Shown piece after piece: positions 61,705 to 64,000 of a stretch of DNA of 64,000 nucleotides (position 1 is the first letter of the stretch; each line of letters starts with the position of its first letter). The position numbers and the translations under genes are program-made. Where the stretch lies: assembly GCF_029338275.1 (NCBI RefSeq), contig NZ_CP119789.1:1674001-1738000 (forward strand), given 5' to 3'. This stretch comes from Haloarcula ordinaria. Its GTDB lineage: Archaea; Halobacteriota; Halobacteria; Halobacteriales; Haloarculaceae. Under the pieces are notes generated by a model, which was not told the origin of the DNA, did not search any database, and worked only from the letters and a program-made list of their open reading frames with translations.

Positions 61705-63462
61705 ATGAAGGTTCGCATCGCTGCGGAGGCCAGCCGGGACGAGGCGTCCGCCATCGCCGCCGCGGTCGCCGAACACGTCGGCGAGACAGTCGAAGTGTAC
61801 GTCGGTGACAGCGAGGAGCCGACGCTCGTCCGGGAGGTCCTCGAATCGGGCGAGGAGGACGCGGCGGACGAGGGGGACCTCGGGCCGACCGAACGCGAGG
61901 CGCGGCTCCGCGAGGAGGTCGCCGACATCGAACGCGGCGGGCCCGAGAAGTACCGCGAGCGACTCGCCGACCAGGGGAAGCTGTTCGTCCGCGACCGCCT
62001 GACGCTCTGGTTCGGCGAGGACGGCCTGGACTTCGAGGACGGCCGCTTCGCCAACTTCGACAGCTGGCACCCTGACAGCCCGGACGTGACGGAGGCAGAC
62101 GAGAACACCCGCCTCCCGGCCGACGGTCTCGTCACCGGTGCGGGAACCTTCGACGACCGAAAGGTCCACGTCGGGGCCAACGACTTCACCGTCAAGGCAG
62201 GGTCGGTGGCGAAACGCGGCGTCGAGAAGTTCATCCGCCTCCAGGAGCGCGCTCTCAAGACCGGCCGGCCGGCGCTGTACCTCGTCGACTCCTCGGGCGG
62301 CCGAATCGACGAGCAACGGGGCTTTTTCGCCAATCGCGAGGGCATCGGGAAGTTCTACTACAACCACTCGCGCATCTCGGGGGTCGTCCCGCAGATATGC
62401 GTCCTCTACGGCCCCTGTATCGCCGGGGCGGCCTACACTCCGGTGTTCTCGGATTTCACGGTGATGGTCCGGGGGATGAGCGCGCTGGCCATCGCCTCCC
62501 CGCGGATGGTCGAGATGGTCACCGGCGAGGACATCGAACTCCAGGAACTCGGCGGCCCGGACGTCCACGCGAAGTACTCCGGGAGTGCGGACCTCGTCGC
62601 AGAGGACGAGCAACACGCCCGCGACCTCGTGGCGGACCTCATCACGTACCTGCCCGACAACTGTGAGGAGCAGCCACCGAGAACCGAGAGCACCCGACCG
62701 GCCCACTCCCCGTCGGAACTCGACGGCGTCGTCCCGGCCGAACCCAACAAAGGGTACGACATGCACCGCGTCATCGAGCGCGTCGTCGACGCCGACTCCT
62801 TCTTCGAACTCCAGTCGGAGTACGGCAAGGAGATTCTGACCGGGTTCGCCCGCGTCGACGGCCGGGTGGTCGGCGTCGTCGCGAATCAGCCGAGCCACCG
62901 CGCAGGGGCCATCTTCCCCGACTCGGCGCGCAAGGCCGCCGAGTTCGTCTGGAAGTGCGACGCGTTCAACGTCCCGCTCCTGTATCTCTGTGACACGCCG
63001 GGGTTCATGGCAGGGTCGGGCGTCGAGAAGGAGGGCATCCTCGAGGCGGGCAAGAAGATGATCTACGCCACTTCGGAGGCAACGGTGCCCAAGCAGTGTG
63101 TCGTCGTCCGCAAAGCCTACGGCGCGGGCATCTACGCGATGTCCGGGCCGGCCTACGACCCCGAGTCGACCATCGCACTCCCGTCGGGCGAAATCGCCAT
63201 CATGGGACCCGAAGCGGCCATCAACGCGGTCTACGCGAACAAGCTCGACGCCATCGACGACCCCGAGGAACGGGCGAAACGGGAGGCACAGCTCCGCGAG
63301 GAGTACCGCGAGGACATCGACGCCCACCGGATGGCCAGTGAGGTCGTCATCGACGAGATCGTCCCGCCGAGCGACCTACGGGCCGAACTCGCTGCGCGCT
63401 TCGAGATGTACGAGACGGTCGAGAAGGACCGTCCGGAGAAGAAACACGGGACGATTCTGTGA
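61705..63462 (+). CDS. acyl-CoA (propionyl-CoA) carboxylase carboxyltransferase subunit with N-terminal extension
   Basis: 585 residues from ATG 61705. The first 70 residues (VRIAAEASRDEASAIAAAVA, VEVYVGDSEEP) look like an acyl-CoA carboxylase small epsilon-type domain. The rest is the carboxyltransferase: KFIRLQERALKTGRPALYLV, GPCIAGAAYTPVFSDFT, NQPSHRAGAIFPDSARKAAE, CDTPGFMAGSG and GAGIYAMSGPAYDP. It moves CO2 from carboxybiotin to propionyl-CoA or acetyl-CoA. Methylmalonyl-CoA would feed the mutase at 52523. Confidence 0.9.
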   Translation: MKVRIAAEASRDEASAIAAAVAEHVGETVEVYVGDSEEPTLVREVLESGEEDAADEGDLGPTEREARLREEVADIERGGPEKYRERLADQGKLFVRDRLTLWFGEDGLDFEDGRFANFDSWHPDSPDVTEADENTRLPADGLVTGAGTFDDRKVHVGANDFTVKAGSVAKRGVEKFIRLQERALKTGRPALYLVDSSGGRIDEQRGFFANREGIGKFYYNHSRISGVVPQICVLYGPCIAGAAYTPVFSDFTVMVRGMSALAIASPRMVEMVTGEDIELQELGGPDVHAKYSGSADLVAEDEQHARDLVADLITYLPDNCEEQPPRTESTRPAHSPSELDGVVPAEPNKGYDMHRVIERVVDADSFFELQSEYGKEILTGFARVDGRVVGVVANQPSHRAGAIFPDSARKAAEFVWKCDAFNVPLLYLCDTPGFMAGSGVEKEGILEAGKKMIYATSEATVPKQCVVVRKAYGAGIYAMSGPAYDPESTIALPSGEIAIMGPEAAINAVYANKLDAIDDPEERAKREAQLREEYREDIDAHRMASEVVIDEIVPPSDLRAELAARFEMYETVEKDRPEKKHGTIL

Positions 63463-63626
63463 CATAGGCAGCCGTCGATTCATCAGGAGGCGGCGAGGAG
63501 CCGCTCGCCGTCCTCACCGTCACCGGCAGCGCGGACACGGTCTTGAATCGTGACGACTACGAGGCGGCGACCGCTCGGTGCCTGTTTCGAGCGGGGCGCC
63601 GAGCGGTGACGCACCGATGCACGCGT

Positions 63627-63983
63627 TCAGGAGAGCAGCGACCCGACCGCACCGCCGATAGCGGAGTCGAGCGCGAGGACGAACGCGATGAGGAGGCCAA
63701 GGACGAGGACGCTCAGTCCTGCCAGGCCACCGATTGGCCCCGCGCCGACGCCGCCGACGACGGTGACGAGCCCGCCGAACAGCAGGGCGACGACGCCACC
63801 GATAGCGCCGGCCAGCAACCCGTGCCACAGGCCGTTCCAGACGTTCCCACCGGCGACGTATCCCGCCGCGAACCCGCCGATGAGGCCCGCGCCGATGTGG
63901 CCGATGACGGGAAGCAGGAACGCCAGCAATCCAGCGATGATGCTCACGAGGAAACCGATGCCCACCGCTCGCCAGTCAGTCAT
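63627..63983 (-). CDS. DUF5518 family membrane protein
   Basis: 118 residues with four Gly-rich helices (FLVSIIAGLLAFLLPVIGHI, GLIGGFAAGYVAGG, ALLFGGLVTVVGGVG). Gly-rich MTDWRAVGIGFLVS start fits DUF5518, a small archaeal membrane family of unknown function. The 164 bases before it, back to the carboxyltransferase stop, show no gene. Confidence 0.75.
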   Translation of the reverse strand: MTDWRAVGIGFLVSIIAGLLAFLLPVIGHIGAGLIGGFAAGYVAGGNVWNGLWHGLLAGAIGGVVALLFGGLVTVVGGVGAGPIGGLAGLSVLVLGLLIAFVLALDSAIGGAVGSLLS

Positions 63984-64000
63984 ATCGGTGGTACGACCCG

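Noticed and set aside
60946..63327. 793-codon minus-strand frame opposite the carboxyltransferase
   Set aside because: Antisense of the carboxyltransferase and out of frame with the surface protein gene; no conserved motifs.
1..64000. CRISPR arrays, insertion sequences, rRNA genes
   Set aside because: No regularly spaced repeats, transposase motifs or rRNA sequence were found on either strand by reading.

Overview
This is a high-G+C window from a haloarchaeon (class Halobacteria; the gene set looks most like Haloarculaceae, but genus is not proven). Evidence: strongly acidic predicted proteins, GC-rich third codon positions, many TATA boxes about 25-30 bases before leaderless start codons, ATGA/GTGA stop-start overlaps, archaeal translation genes (L44e, S27e, aIF2-alpha, Nop10), type IV pilins with the AVSPVIG motif, an A1-U72 initiator tRNA, and haloarchaeal families such as HAH_0734 and DUF5800.

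Layout. 1-3740: end of aroE, an acidic helix-hairpin-helix protein, and the overlapping pabB-pabA-pabC operon. 3769-5630: two paralogous FMN-binding split-barrel proteins around a Rieske protein and a small zinc-ribbon regulator. 5771-10649: a P2-type Ca2+-ATPase gene broken by two +1 shifts in C runs, a VIT1/CCC1-like transporter with DUF211, a tandem UspA protein and DUF4112. 10650-12014: a candidate structured small RNA, then coaBC. 12123-20095: a nine-gene Mrp-type antiporter operon. 20096-24841: an accessory surface locus with two paralogous pilins, a membrane-anchored winged-helix protein between them, and a two-gene membrane unit. 24886-30388: hpt, a CPBP protease, initiator tRNA-Met, and GtrA / GT2 / DUF2298 membrane glycan-type genes. 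30414-34893: HAH_0734, an orphan phosphoribosyltransferase-HAD fusion, the L44e-S27e-aIF2a-Nop10-PAC2 operon and a J-domain protein. 34894-48733: mixed housekeeping and hypothetical genes, including a threonine-synthase-like protein without its usual PLP lysine, a thiolase with serines in place of both cysteines, YchF, a bactofilin-like protein, and two head-to-head gene remnants. 48900-63983: acyl-CoA and propionyl-CoA metabolism (thiolase plus OB-fold partner, MeaB and the mutase B12 subunit, acyl-CoA dehydrogenase, 3-hydroxyacyl-CoA dehydrogenase, carboxyltransferase), class I FBPase and several secreted or membrane proteins.

The most interesting signal is regulatory. Both pilin genes carry the same promoter layout: the inverted repeat TTCAA-N7-TTGAA begins exactly 37 bases before the TATA core, and a conserved leader begins GCACACC and can pair with GGTGTG(C) just before the start codon. 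A membrane-anchored winged-helix gene lies between the two pilins, which suggests a self-contained pilin control module. A second strong operator candidate is a perfect 17-base palindrome abutting the start codon of the 3-hydroxyacyl-CoA dehydrogenase gene. No CRISPR array, insertion sequence or complete mobile element was seen.
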